The notes below the pieces were generated by a model. It did no database searches. It saw only the letters and a list, made by a program, of their open reading frames with translations, and was not told the DNA's origin. Below are positions 11,488-26,400 of a DNA stretch of 62,000 nucleotides, piece after piece. The stretch lies in contig NW_019091365.1 of the NCBI RefSeq assembly GCF_001949145.1, positions 1,508,159-1,570,158 of the forward strand. The letters are read 5' to 3'. Every line of letters begins with the position of its first letter. Within the stretch, counting starts at the first letter, position 1. The translations under genes were made by a program, and so were the position numbers. Origin of the DNA: Acanthaster planci (lineage: Eukaryota; Echinodermata; Asteroidea; Valvatida; Acanthasteridae).

Positions 11488-14400
11488 GTGAGGAGACACT
11501 TTTACTCTCAAGCCAGACTTACATTTGAATCCACAAACACTCAAATGAGCGTCTGTGTGATAGAACTTCCCAGTTGAGTGAGCCCCATGTGAGAACATTT
11601 GAGAATTTGACAGTCTCCAAAAATGTTTCTAGAAATGAACATGGAATCGTATTGAATTAATTTAAGAAACATTACATCCCGTGATGTACCATTTCATAGT
11701 CTGTAACAGCAGGGATACCTGTTCGTTTATATTTTGGTCACTTTTCAGGATTTGCTTTCATTTAGATTGTTCAAATGTAGTGACGTGGCAGGTGGTATTT
11801 GTCTTGCAAGAGATTATTGGTGTCCCCCTTTTTTCTGAATTCTGAGTTTGTTCATGTACAGATCTCTAATCACGGTTTTAAAAAGGTCTTGATAAAACAG
11901 TAGCGGTAAATAAAGCACAGATGGAATCTGAAGAGCAAGATATTATTTATTAATCCCACAGGCTGGCTATGAGTATGCTCCAGTTGACATGAGATGGGGC
12001 ATCACATCGGATCACTCAAAGCAAGCACTGACCATAGAGATTTGCCTTCGAGAGTTGGACCGTTCCGACATGATTGTTGGCTTTTTTGGCCAGGTATTTA
12101 TCATCAACAGCAATCACTGTGGCACGGCTCTTCAAGTGTAACAATTACACGTACATTCATGAGTTAGCCTGGAAAAGGACGTCTGAACCCACATGGTCCG
12201 CACATGAGGGGCACAAGTGTCACAGGAGTTCACTGTCTGTTGCTTTTGAACACTTGTGAAAGTGACTTATTTAGGCACAGTTTTGCTGTGTGTTAGTTCT
12301 CAAAATCTGTGCTCTTTATGTTCGTTTCCTGAACTGATTATTTATCCATGTTTCTTAACAACTTGTGCACCCTGACTAACCTTCATTTGTTTTGTACATA
12401 ACACACAAAGACTGTTTGAGCTTGAACTCAGCCGCTGTGCATGACCTTTTGTGGTAGCAAGTATCACTCCATGGCCAAACTCCAAATTGTTGAAGAATGT
12501 TTGGTTGCGGGTTGAAATATTGCACAAATACTGTTCAAGTCAGTCTAATGAGTCAATATTTGAAACGTTTGGCTTTTTGTCATGGTTTAGGTCCAGAAAA
12601 GGAAAGTCTGCTTACATCAGAAAGTATTTATAGTGTAGATTTGTTTTGTGTTATTGTTGTTGTCAGAGGTACGGTTGGCACGGAAGCAAAGATGAGATGT
12701 TGCAGAAGACGTTTGACTATGCTGTTTCTCGATTTCCTTTCATTGACAACTTCCGAGATCGCTCGGTCACAGAGCTGGAGTTCCTTCACGGACACCTCAA
12801 CAAACCTGGCGCCCGGGCAGCAAGTTTTTTCTTCCGAGATAAGGTCCTTAAATTTTAGACAATCGCTTCAATTGACTGAAGATAATACTGTATTCATCAC
12901 CGTTCTTTAGATTTAAAATGCTTTTACAGGTGGGGTAGATGTTTGCAGTGAATGTTTATTTTATATTCTGTGTACACGTATTGCAAGCAAAATTGAGTAG
13001 GTTCAAGGGTAGGTTTAGATTTTGTGGTTTTGGTGGCCAACCGCCTTGCTCCCATTTGACTGATGAAAATTATTTTCTATTCCTGAAAAAAAATTCTTTC
13101 CCGACTTTACGTCACACAGCAATTGCAGATTCCTATATTTTTCCTCTTCAGCTTCTCAGCCACCCTCCCACCTTGAAAAATCTGGAATACAATGCCTTAG
13201 GGATCCCCTTTTGAAATATCCAGGATTAACCACAGGGCAGGCTATTCATAAAAGGATTTGTGTATACAGACAAGAAATACACTGCCTTTTGTTTTTCAGA
13301 AAACAAGACCAAAATAGCTGACTGAGGTGTGATCAAGACTAAAGCTGATGCAATTTGAATTGGAAATAGGACAGAGGAGAAGTGGAATTGTTTTTAGTAT
13401 TATTCTCTGAATCAGCTTTTATCATCTGATTACAAAATATTTGTTAATTGCATTGCAATCTGAGCAGGCGTATGATGATCAGAAACTGAAGGAATATGAG
13501 GCAGCTGGAGACGAGGGAAGTGCTCGCAAGTTTCGCCCAACCACCGACGGCCCTAATGCTGCCCAGCATTTGGATGACCTGAAGCGTAGGGTCATGGCCA
13601 CAGAAGACAAAGTAAATGTCCCGAGGTCACCAGAGAGCTCTAACCATACATTTCATATAAAGCTTTCCCAGTTATTTTAACACCAGTGTTTCACATGTTC
13701 CCTACAATAATATTCTGATTTCATCCCAGAGTAACTTCAAACTCAATTCCATTTCAATTTCAAAAAGTCATCAATTGATTTAATATATGTAGCAGTGTAA
13801 TTCAACCTTGTGGCGTTCTGATTTGTCCTAGCTACATGTAATTCGCTTGTGTAACAATCAGTGTTGAATTCAAAAGCAAATTTGTTTTCTTGTTAAAAGG
13901 GGTTAGACTTTGCAAACAACATTCTTCGGTTGAATGCTGGATGATATGATCAGGTGGTGTTAAATTGTACGTTGACATTGTTCCATTGTGAAAGGTCAGT
14001 TCCTCCTTCATTACTTCCTTCAGACTTTCAGCATTTAGTCAGCTATTAACTGAAGCTTCCACTAAATCTATTCTCAATTCATGTCATATATGTCGGCAGT
14101 GCCTTACCATTCATCCTAATTATGCCACACCAAGCGAGGGCGCCCGAATGATGTTCGAAACGGTCCACAGCTTCTTGGAGACGTTCCTGAAACCTCAGAA
14201 AGCCCTCTCCAGACTGGAGGCAGAGCGGCTGGAGCACCATGCCTTTCTCCTTCAGAAGCTGGGAATGGGGGGCATGTACATCGGAGGGGAGAAGTACCTG
14301 GAGACAGTGGACAACCACGTCTTGAAAGGCAGAAGTGGCTACATAGACAAACATTTACTGATCATTGGCGACCCAGGTGAGCATGTTACAGAATACCAGT

Positions 14401-17400
14401 CTCACAATTGATTAAACAAAATTATATGTATGTACACAACCGATGAATTTGTTTTTTGTGTAGGCCTGAGGAGAAAACAAAAAGGTTTATAGAGTGTAGA
14501 TGGACGTAGACTAAGCCAGGCCCACTGAAGGCAACCCTCTCTAAAAACCAGTTTTAGAGGTAATATCTAGGTAGCTTCATCCATGGCAAAAACAAAGAAG
14601 AGAACTCAAGGAAACTGCCAACTAACAGCCAGCTGAATGAAGTCGTACTGCGCACAAACCCAGGTGTATATATGGTGTTCCACACATGCTACATTTTCAG
14701 TGAGTGAATACGTGTCACCATCAGATGTTCCTGCATGGGGGCCATACAGCCCAAAGCCGTTGTACTGATGATATATACATTCCTTATGGAGCCTGAGGGG
14801 GCTCACAGTCAACCGAGCACCATAGGAAAGCAAACATGTAAGCAAAATCTGATGCCACATACTGGTACAGAGTCCTGTTGAGGCAATACGATAATTGGGG
14901 GCAGTATTTCTGTCTGCATTCTGAACAGGGAGTGGAAAGACCTGCTTGCTGGGTAACTGGCTCATCAGACACCAGGAACGTTTCCCAGAGGATGTCGTCG
15001 CATATCACGTGGTTGGATGCTCCAGCAGCAGCACAAGTGAGCCTTCCCAAAAATCAACATAAAAAGAAGCCTGTTATAAATTATTGCCAGTGTTATGCAA
15101 TTTTGAAAAGAGGAATATGATACCAATAAAAAGGGATCTGTTACTTTTGTTTTGTGTTTGTTTCTGATCTTCTTACAACTGGGAAGAGGGGATGAATTCT
15201 TCCTGAATTTCACTCAAGAACTTGCCAATCCACATATCAATCTCTTTGAAACTTGGCATGCATATAGAGACACCCATTCTGTGTTTATCTACAAAGTTTC
15301 AATTCATTGTGACAGAAGATTTGTTATGGTCATTCACAGTTTACACTTTCTAGAATAAGTAGCCATCTGTTTTGGAAAAATGGGTATTTCTTGAGAACAG
15401 TGTGTTCTATTTTCATATCAAAAATTGGTATGAAATGTTTGCAAGACATCAGCCCAAACGTTCCTGCAGGCTCATCATGTTTAAAACAAGCGCCGTGACG
15501 AGATCATACCAAATGACAGTGGGGAGGGGCAGATTCTCCCCCCCAGCTCTTTTAGGGTTAACCTAACACAGTATTGAATGTACTACTAGTGCATTCTAAC
15601 GGTGTCTTACAATTGTAATAATTTGAGTCAGTAGTTGGAGTGTTTGTGTCTTTTTATTTTGCCTGAAAAAACCTCCACAAGGTTCATTAGGATTAAATTT
15701 CTTCGTTTGTGCTGAATGACATTTTCAACTTTCAAAGCTTCTTTTTGTTACAGGCGTGAAAAACTTACTACAGAGGTTATGCAATGATGTTGAAGACGCA
15801 CTCTTTGATTTCGATGATGTCCCCATATCAGGGAGGGTGTATGCAGCTTTAAAAAAGGAAGAAATCCGCGACCTTCGGCAAACATTAAACGTCTTGGTTT
15901 CCAAGGCAACCAAGCGAAACATGAGGGTGGTGTTCGTCGTTGATGCACTTGACATGATAGAGAAAGCTGGAAAAACCATGAAGGTGAAGATGTAGATCTT
16001 CTTTTCCTTGGCATGTGGTCAACTCCAGAGCCATAATGTCTCTTAAAACAGGAAAGCCTTTTCCTCAGGGGATTTCTCTGCAAAGTACTCGATACTCCTC
16101 TGCCCAACTGTTCTGTGTTTTCTTTTTGTTATGTAGCCTAAGTAGATTAACACCTTGTAGTTGCATCAATCAGAGCATGCTTCCCTTTCAAAGAGTTTGT
16201 ACTGATGCTTGTAAAAGTTTTGTTTAAATAAACCCTCAGAGTGGAGCTACATGTTTGTGCACATGTAGATGACTACCATTTTTGTTGGTATCAGTCTTAT
16301 CAGTATCCATCAAAGCCTGGATCATTTCGATATTTTCAGACGCTTTACTGGCTGCCCAAGTTGCTGCCTGATGCTGCTCACCTCATCCTGTCCACTGTCT
16401 CTTCGGACACTGCCAACATCCAGGAGCTGGTCGAGCAGAGAGGGTTCAACCAGCTGGAGATGGTTCCGCTGAGTGAAGATCTTCAGTCAGAGATCACCAA
16501 GGCAATGTTGATTGTGAGAGGCAAGGAGCTGTCATCCAAGCAGCATGAGCGGGTCATCAGCTGCAAGCTGACAGAGAACCCACTCTATCTCATGATTCTG
16601 CTGAAGGTGAATCAGTGATTGCATCTGCTGTATCTCCTGCACAGTAGAGGATTTGGGGGGATTCAGGAAGGTTCCTTATAAGATTTCCTGAGGACGTCAG
16701 ATGAACCTGCCTTTTGCTGTAACAGTCACAGACAGTCAAAAAGTCCTTCCACTTGAATTGCCACAGTACACACACAAATAGGGGTCCTTTGACTGATTTT
16801 GACTGACAGGACAATTTTTCGAGAATGCATCTTTGATATTTAGTCCTTATACTTGACATACTGATTATCAGTTTCAGTTTTAAAATGGAGGTAGCTACAC
16901 AGTTCTTTACCTCAATGACACCTTTTATCATTCTCAGGAGCTGTGCAGTTTTGGCAGTTTCTTTGAGCTTGATGACTATATTGACTCTCTCCTTGCTGCC
17001 AAGAGGTAGGTGAATTCTTCAAAGCCTAATCCAGCCAATCATGATGAAAGTAACGCAGAACATTTATGATGGAGTGAATTCATTTTAAACGTTCGTGGTG
17101 CAGTGAAACACATTCAACAAGTACACTGCAACTGTGCTGGGAGAAGCGAGTATGGAAAAAATTGTGGTTTTGAGCCAACTTGCAGTTGAAAACCCTCTGT
17201 GAAGATTCTGTGCCATAACTGAAGCACTGACAAGTGTACAGACCTGCTGTTGGCCTTAAGGAAAACTGTAACAGTTAAAAGCTAATTCCAGAAATATGGT
17301 GCAAAACCAGACACATCTTGCCATAAATAAATGAAAAACTCATAGTTGACAAAGCAATTTGTAGGTCCCTTAAGCATGAAATTGGATTGCATGTCCAGTC

Positions 17401-20400
17401 AGTCAGACTTCCAGAAACAGGCTCAAAACCCACCTCTTCCTCCAAAATTCCTCATTCTACATCTTCCTTTATTCTGCTCCTAATGTTTGTCCGTTTCGTG
17501 AAGCGTTTTATGTTCAAAGAGCCGTATGTACGTACATACATAATGTAGCTGCATTTCAGCCCTCATAGAGGAAACTTCATGAAAATACAGAGAGTCTCTC
17601 TTTTTCCCTTCCCCTGTCCTCCCTGCTTAAAAATTGAGGGGGGGTATTTTCTTAGAAGCACATTGTTGGGGAGTGTGCCTAATGAAATAAAAGTTATACA
17701 TCGGCATGCACCGCGATAAACCTGCATATACCGTATCTGGGGTAGCATTTGTAATAAATCTATACAGCATGTCGTGCATAGCCCCATTTTGCCTTTTTCC
17801 GTTTGTGTTCGCACAAATATGCCAGTCCATGCTTTATGTTAATGCAAACTCATCTTCTTCCCTGCATGCTTATCGTAGCGTCAAAGATCTGTTTGTTAAG
17901 TTTTTGAAACGGCTGGAGAAGGATTATAATGCTGCGGAGAAGCAAGACCTTGTGAAGGAGGTGTGCAATTTCACTTTGGACATGTTTTTTTTTTAAATAC
18001 TTTTCAAAATGGCTTCATCTTTTCTTGATTCCTTTTCTGAAGAAAACAAACTTGTAAAAATTTAATGATATTAATTTGGCTTTGCATCTAGAAATGTTAA
18101 CTTTATGCTTGATTTTGCCCTTAAACCAACATATATACTAACACTATATTATCAGTGTGATGCGAGAGTTGCAATAATAAAAATTTAGATCACACGGAGG
18201 ATAGTGTGATAATTTGTATCTAATCATACAAATTCCATCAGTTAGTCAGCTCCAATCTTAAAGTCATGGCTGTGGCAAGGAATAACATGCCTATGACAGC
18301 TTCAGGCATATTCCGTACACCTGCCTAAGTGCAAGCCACAACCACAAAGCACTTGAAGATCTGCATGGAGGGTTGGTTTAAAGTCACAAAGTTTATGAAA
18401 CCACCATAAACATTTATCTTCTTCATGATTCACATAGTTATTTTATAACATTTTCTTCGCAAAACCATACAACTCACAAAGAGATAGGAACACAGTTATG
18501 CTGGCACATACTCTGACAGTTCCAATGCATACATAGAAGCATTATCAAATGGCTTTGATAAAGTGTTGGGTTTTAGAAAAAAACAGTTCTGTTTCTGTAA
18601 GTTAAAGTTAATTTTAAACAAATGTATTTAAGACATAAAAAACTGTTTTGTTTTTGTTTGCTTGGGTTGAAAACCAATATGTTAACTGATTCATGTTTTC
18701 CTATCAGGTGATGTGTTGCCTTCTTGTTGCCAGGCGTGGCTTGTCGGAAGGAGAGATCAAGAGAATTTTGGGAGTGTCTGATCAAGTGTGGTCGACACTG
18801 TATTTTGCTATGAACGAATTTGTGATTGAGAGATCGGGTTTGTACGTGTGAGTATTTTTGTGTCAGTATTCAATACTAGCCAACAGTCAAATACCAGTGA
18901 GATTAGTCCTCCTGTTGATTTCAGGAAATCCCAGGAATTTTGGGGGGTTTGGTTTTTTGTTTTTTGTTTTTTTTGCATTTCATTTTTTTAATACTTATTT
19001 GCAGGTTAGCTTACAGTGAATTAGCTGAGGCAGTGAGACAGCATTTCTGCACTGATTGCGAGCAAGAAAAACGGTTTAGTAGGCTTGTGGCTGACCATTT
19101 CTTGGATGCATTTAAGGTACGAAATTCCCCAATTTTGTATTGCACAAGGGTAAATTTTTTACTCTCAGTAAGCAATCAAGGGCACCTTTTTTCCAAGGGT
19201 TATTCCAAATTCAGAGAGTTGAAGAACTTCACCAAATCAGTTGTCAAAAATCATCTTAAAAGGGATTTTTCGTTGGTTAAAGAAAAGAATCATCTCTACT
19301 CATTCATTTTCTTCCATTTTGAATAAACAGGCCTTGAGCCCACGATACCACATCCAGATACCTGACAGAATCTTGAACGAGTTGCCATGGTTACTGTACA
19401 AACTTGGCGCCAACGATCAGCTCCAGCAGTGCCTGCTGAATCTGGCCATGTTCAGAGCTCTCTTCAGGTGATGGTCCGTCTTTTTTTTCATATACCCTTT
19501 TGGCAATCCTTGTTCGGCTTAACAGTGAATATGTAGCAGCTTTTTTGAGTGTCCCTCTATCATGCAAGGGTATGTTGGAAGGTATGCCCTGTTTAAGTCC
19601 ACACAGGATCAACCATAGTGAATACCTTCTCCTTTTTGGTTCCAAATATATAGTGTGCAATTACTGTTCAAGATAGAATAGGTAAATTCCTCCCCCACAT
19701 TAACTACCCAAACTAGGTTGTTGGAGATGTCAGAGCCATCCTCAAAACCGACATAGATAGCCGCCACGGCTGACCAATAGTTATGAATCGTAGAGACTTG
19801 GAGTCCTGACTTGAGTAAGTGCAGCTGGAAATCGGCGACAGCATTCAGAGGAGCATCGGTTGGAGCTAAAACCTGCTCTTTGCACCAGCTAGCGAAATGC
19901 CGAATTCTGCTGTCGTAAATTTTGCGGGTGGATAGACGTCTTCCCTGTGCGGCCATGGTTGCAGCGTGGCAAGAAAGTCCCGCCGAGTGGAAGGATCATT
20001 CGACAATGTCCAACCACGGACCATTTACCCAGGGATGTGCAACTTAAGCTCAGAGATGGTTCAGTGCGTGTTACGGCCAGCAAAGCAGAAATTAAGTTGG
20101 ATTATGTAACACTTTCTCTAATAATAAAACATATATTCCCGTCTACCACTTTCTTTTGTAATATTTTAAGTCAGGGTGCACCCTTTCTGAAAATATGCTG
20201 CTCAAGATATTTCATCTTATACATTCTGAGAAAAGTGTACCACAAAATTGGGGAATTTTGCCTCATTAAAACTTCGTTTCTCCTTGAAATTGATAAATGA
20301 AGATTTAGTCATCAAAAGGAATAGATTTAAGCACCACGTCCTCTTGGCATAACCATGGCTGCACTGTACATGCTGCAACGCGTGTCATGTGGTCGCAAGT

Positions 20401-23400
20401 TTTTTCGAGAAAGTCGAGAGTGCCTACGGGGGTAATAACAATCTGTAATATGCATGGAACCAAGGTAGCACATCTGTTTGCACTGGGGCCCCTTACGGCT
20501 GCACATCCCTGGGTAAATGGTCCGTGGTCCAACAGGTTAAGTGTAGATCCCTTGGAGTTGGATGTAGGATGCCGGAGTTTGGCTGGTGAAGGATGTCTGG
20601 TCTGTCGGGAAGAACCAGCGGTCGACGAACCAGGAGCCTTGACAGTGTGGGGAACCAGGGCTGGCAAGGCCAGAACAGGGCAACTAGGAGTATCCGACAG
20701 TGTTCGTGCTCGATTTTGGAGAGTACCGTTGGGATCAGCGAGATGGGTGGAAAGGCATATCCTAGAATGCCCGACCAGTCGATCTGCAGGGAGTCCGTGG
20801 CCCAGGCTTGGGGGTGCGGAGATCTCGTGCAGAAAGTTGGAAGTTGGGTGTTGGTGGGAGAGGTGAAGAGATCGATGTGAGGCATCTCTGGTATCGTGAA
20901 GAGGATCTTGACGACCTCTGAATGGAGAGTCCACTGTCAGGAGTATTTTGCCGCGGGAGAGAGCGTTCGCTATCGCGTTGTCGGGGCCAGCAACATGGAA
21001 TGCTTGCAGGTTTACTGCATGTTCCCTTGTCCACTGCAGGATCTCCCAGGTGAGGACGCACAACTTGGGGGATCGACTGCCGCCCTGGTGATTGATATAC
21101 GCCACGGCGGTAGAATTGTCCGAGCGAACCAGGACATTCTTTTCTTTGACATACGGTAGAATGAGTTGCAGAGCATGGAATATCGCCTGAAGTCCCAAGA
21201 TGCTGATATGATTCGCCTGGAAGGCAGGGGGCCAGGTTCCGAGATCTGGTGAGGAGGGAGGGAGGCCCCCAGCTGTGAGATGATGTGTCAGTTGTTATTA
21301 CTACGGCCGGTTTTGGCTGCAGGAATGGTAGACCGGTATGTCGAACATCATCTGATACGGGAACCACATGGCTAATTGGATCCCGTTTGGATCGGTAACA
21401 GGAGAGCAGGTGAAGTTGAAGGGGTCTCATGAGAAGCCTGCACCATGGTATCAGGTCGACCATACTCACCATCAGCTCGAGGAGACGAAGCCACGTGAGG
21501 GCTGGAGGAGACTGGGTTGAGTGAAAAAGGGATACACACTGTCGGAGAATGGTGATGCGATCGGCCATCGGGGTGATAATACCCCTGTAGAGATAGAGTT
21601 CTGCTCCAAGGTAAGTCGGGGACTGAGATGGAGACAGTTTTGACTTTTCTCGATTGATGATGAAGCCCAGGTGAGAAGAAGGTCGTATGTTAGACGAGTC
21701 AGTGCTATTGCCTCCTCTAAGGTACGACTTACGATTAGCCAGTCGTCCAGGTACTGGAAGATCAGAACGTCCAGCTGGCGTAGATGGGCGGCGACAGTCT
21801 TTGCAACCTGGTTGAAGACCCTGGGGGTGTCAAAAGACAGAATGGTAGGGCCCGAAATTCGTAGACTTGACTCTTGTACATGAAGCTGAGAAACTTGCGA
21901 TCGGTCTTGTGGATAGGAATGTGAAGATATGCGTCCTGGAGGTCGATTGTTGAAGCCCAGGACGGGATGGAGCGTATTACTGTCAGTATGGTTTCCATCC
22001 TGAATTTCTTGGGCCGGATGTACTTGTTGATTGGCTTTAGATTGATTATTGGTCGGTCCCCTTGGGGATAAGAAAGAAGATGGACAGAAAACTGTCTGTC
22101 ACGCAGTCGGGATAGACGTAACTGACAGCATGTTTCTGGAGCAGGGAGTGAAGTTTGGCCTCCAGGGCCAGGTGTTTGTATCTCTTGCGTGGCACTGGGG
22201 TCGAACGTAACATTGCCTCGGACAGAGGGGTTCTTGTGAACTTGAGGGAGTAGCCATGAGCGATAGTTGCCAGGACCCATTCGTCCGAGGTGATCTCTCA
22301 CCAGAACCCTGTGAACTTTTGTAGACGGCCACTAACGGGTTCGAGATCAGCAGTCGTGAAACGTGGAATGGCGCAGTCATCAGCGATGACCCGTGAAGAA
22401 ATGGGGAGCATGCAACGAAGATCCTCGGCTCGACCGTGGCCGGCTGGGCTTGGTCAAAGCGCAGGTTGAGGCTCGACACTGGGTTGGTTGCGGGAGCGGA
22501 GGACGAAAAGAGTGTGTCCTGGGTGGCAGTGGCTTCGAATTCTGAAACTGACGCGGCTGAGTTTGCCGCAAAGCTGGAGTCATTGGTTCCCGGAAGAATA
22601 GCTTCTTGGTGGTGTTGATATGCTTGGCTTCAGCCTCGAGAGATTCCAAAAACTTGCCAGCGAAGAGATCTTTGCCAGAAAGTGGAAGATCTTGAAGTCT
22701 AGATTTTACGCCTTCATGAAAAATATGCATCACCTCTAAGGCATTGGCTCTGCAGGTGGGTAGAGGAAGCCAGGCAGGAAATCCAGGTGAACTGCTCGAA
22801 GGTGAGGGCCAGGCACTCATCAAGGCCCCGAAGCGCCAGGGCCACTAGCGAGTTCTCGTCGCAGGCACATGCAAGGTATTCCGAGAGGTGAAGGAGGAAG
22901 GCCGAACAGTGTAGATCGAGACGAGAAGCCTTGTCAAGTTTAACCAGGGCTGTCTCGAGGCGAGATTTGTCACCATCGTGGAAGATCGACTTCAGGGGAG
23001 GTTTGCCCAAGTCACCGGTGATTTTGTCCCTAGCTGCGTCAGGAATCTCCAGTACTGATAGGATGTTATCATGGTCCTCGGTCGGGAAGTGATAGTAAGC
23101 CAGGGCCTTAGGATGATAAGGGTGTCAGCGTGCTGCCTTGCTGATTGAATCGAAAATCTCGATGCATGAACGGTCAAGCGGGATCTCTGGGGAAGTTGGA
23201 CCCAAGGATTCCAGTATGGTTGCGTGGCATTTGAAGGAGGCGTGACCGGTGTTCCTTTCAGGGGGAGAGGGAGCCAAAAGGCCGAGGACCTGGATCATAT
23301 CACGTTGAAGGAGACAAAGCCAGCCCTCAGAGGGGGTGAGGTCGCTCACCGAGTCGGTGTCGTCTTCTCCTGACGATAGTGTCTGCTGCTCGGAGTTAGG

Positions 23401-26400
23401 TGCAGTCATGCCAGGGTCAGACCTGTGGGTGCTCTCGTACATGACAGAATGTTCCGGGAGGGAAATGCCAACTTGACTCAAGCTTCGATGAGTTCCGCGC
23501 TCCGAGTAGTCGTCAGTGACTGCAGAGTGGGTTGAGGCTCCAGGAGCCGTGAGCGACAAGTCCGGGTCCTGAGCGGCGAAAGCCGGTCCGGGTTTGTCAC
23601 TCAGGCAGCAAACTAGGGAGGACAGAGATTCATTGATAGACTGGAACGCTACCATCCATGGTTCAGGGGAGCGTTCACCTTGTTTAGAATGACGTTTCTT
23701 CTTGGCCTTCGAGGCAACAGATGAAGGAGTAGAAGAACGCTTGCCCTCTGGTCTGGAATGTGGGGGTGAATCAGCAGCCGACACAGTGGGTAAGGTCGGA
23801 GGTTGATCCCCTGGGGGGCAGGCGGGAGCTTGGCTGGTATGGACACGGTCTCTTCTGCCCTCACTGTGATGAGCATACACAGATATGCAGAGGCCTAAAC
23901 ATCTTTCCAAGTGGGCGCCTTGACTGGAGCCGTTTAATGGAAAACGATATAAAAGGATCGTGCTCCAACAAGGGCTTGGAAATAAAGTTGAAAAGTTGTA
24001 AAATGTACAATCAAGGTAACGTGGATGACATGGAGCGGCAAAGAGAAAACTAATGGTAGAGGGGGCTAGACTAAATTACTGTGGTTAAGCAGCCCAAAGT
24101 GGAGCTAGGGCAGAACACTCCCCACCTGGCATCTGTAAGATGGCAAATCTAAAGAACATGCTAATAATAACAAACAGCATGAAATACAAAATGAGAATGT
24201 AACATGTTCAGTCTGAGTATTGGTAACTAGAGTCTCTAGCAAGAAGAAGAATGACTTCAGTCACAAGTCTCAGGAACAGTCTCTGTTCTCCATCATGGAT
24301 GATCTTTACTTCGATCTTCCTGACTCTTTGGTCCTCACTAGGAAAGGTCTTGGTGATCAACCCCATTGGCCATTCATTCCTCTTGGCTTGGGGGTCTTTC
24401 ATGAGGACGACATCTCCCTGTTGCAAGTTAAGTTTTTCAGTTTTCCACTTGCGGCGCTCTTGCAGATTCATGATGTACTCACGCTTCCACCTCTCCCAGA
24501 ACATGTACACTCTGTACACATCGCCATTGACATCTAAAGAGATCCTTGTCATCAAAATTCACCAGGGGGGACTGGGGGCGTACCGACCTTCTGCGTGAGG
24601 AGTGTTACAGGGGTAAGAATGAATGGGAGCTTGGGATCTGTAGAAAATGGAGAGAGTGGTCTTGCGTTAATGATGGCAGTCACCTGTGCCATAAGTGTGG
24701 TCAGCACTTGAGTCATGAGTCAGCATGACGGGTCCCAGCTGAAGCGACATGGCGTCAAGAATGCGGCAAGCAGTACCAATCATTCTTTCTTAACTACCGG
24801 CCATGTGCGAGGTGTTGGGAGGGTTGAACTTTCGGTCGCACCTATTGTCTGCAAGCAGGTGCTCAATTTGCTCATCTGACATCCTGATGAACTGATACCG
24901 AGCTCTTTGCAGGCACCTGTGAAATTAGTCCCACAGTCGGACCTGAGCAGCTTTGAGGGTTCTCTCAAGGCAAAGAAGCGTCTGAGTGCATTCAAAAAGC
25001 TGGATGTGTCAATTGCCTTGATCACCTCGATATGTACACCTCGAGTGGCCATGCATGAAAAGATGACAGCCCAACGTTTGCTGTTTGATTGACCTCCTCT
25101 TGTTCTACGGGTTGTGATGTACCATGGGCCAAAGACATCTAGGCCTATATAGGTGAAAGGGGGGTAGGCACTCAGGGGATCTGGGGTAATTCTGCCATGA
25201 TCTGCTCCTGTTGTTTACCTCGTAGTCTGCGACAGGTGACACAGTTATAGATCAAACTGCTGATAACTCGCTTGCCACCAAGGACCCAGAACCCTGCTGC
25301 TCTCGCGGCACCTTCAGTCAAGTGTCTGCCCTGATGCCAAACCTTTTCATGGAAGTGTCTGATGAGGAGTGTGCTGACGTGGCACTTCCCTGGGATTACA
25401 ACTGGATGTACCTCGACATTGGAAACTTGGCTTTTCCCAGTCTACCTCCAACTCGCAGTAGATCATCCTTGTCAATAAAGGGATGGAGCTTAATGAGCGG
25501 GCTGGATTTGGAAATTGGTTGACTGCTCTTGAGACTTCTGATCTCATCTGGATAGACCTCGTGCTGAACTGAATGGAGAATCGTCACTTTTGCCCGATGT
25601 AGCTGTTCTGGCTTTTGGTGTTGCTGACATCCATGCCATCTACGATATGAGCTGCCAATGTCCGTCCGGGAAAAGGAGTCTGCAATGTGGGAAAGCTTGG
25701 AGATGGCATTCTGAAGACCCTTCCAAGTGGAGAAACGTTTGAAGCGTTCACTTCCCAGGCCTGCTTCGGACACAGCAGTAGCACAGCTTTGCATAGTTTT
25801 CTAGGGTCTAACTTCTTTATCGTGTTCTGGAGCAATCAAGTCAAAGCACTCTTCACTTTGCTGACCGTACCTAGCATCGTAGAATAATTTGGGTCCGGCG
25901 AGCCATGATGAAGATGACAGTTGAGCTGCTGGTAATGCTCTGGTAGCGTAGTCAGCAGGGTTATGTTCAGTGGGCACATAGTGCCACTGACTAGCTTGGG
26001 ATGAACGTCTGATTTGCTGCACCCGATTATGGACGTACACATAGAATCTTCTGGTCTCATTGTGAACATAACCGAGCACAACTTTGCTGTGGGTGAAGAA
26101 TTTGACCTCGTCAAAGATATGCGTCCAATTCTCCCTGGATTGCTTCTGCAACTTCTACTGCCAAGACAGCTGCCCCAAGTTCTAGGCGCGGAATCGTGGA
26201 CTCTGGTATTGGGGCCAAATTAGCTTTGCAGCAGACAAGTCCTACTTGGCAATGTCCATCAGCATCAGTGGTCCTTAAGTACGAGACAACACCAATCGCT
26301 TTGGTAGATGCATCACAGAAGACACACAACTCCAGCTTCTGGGTTTGAGAGAGTGGAAGGATAGTACACATCCTTGGGATCTTAAACTGCTGGAGGTCCC

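Noticed and set aside
14606-15050. Minus-strand frames of 119 and 88 codons
   Set aside because: They overlap antisense the Walker A exon (14929-15036) of the plus-strand gene and show no motif of their own.
20387-20866. 159-codon plus-strand open frame
   Set aside because: It is antisense to the DIRS RNase H region; its composition mirrors the coding strand and no domain is recognisable.
23125-23910. 261-codon minus frame taken as a single gag gene starting at 23910
   Set aside because: Its first codons lie in the BEL/Pao LTR; the same opening (MERCL-LCISVYAHHSEGRR) recurs at 29927, so the start is a fusion created by the insertion.
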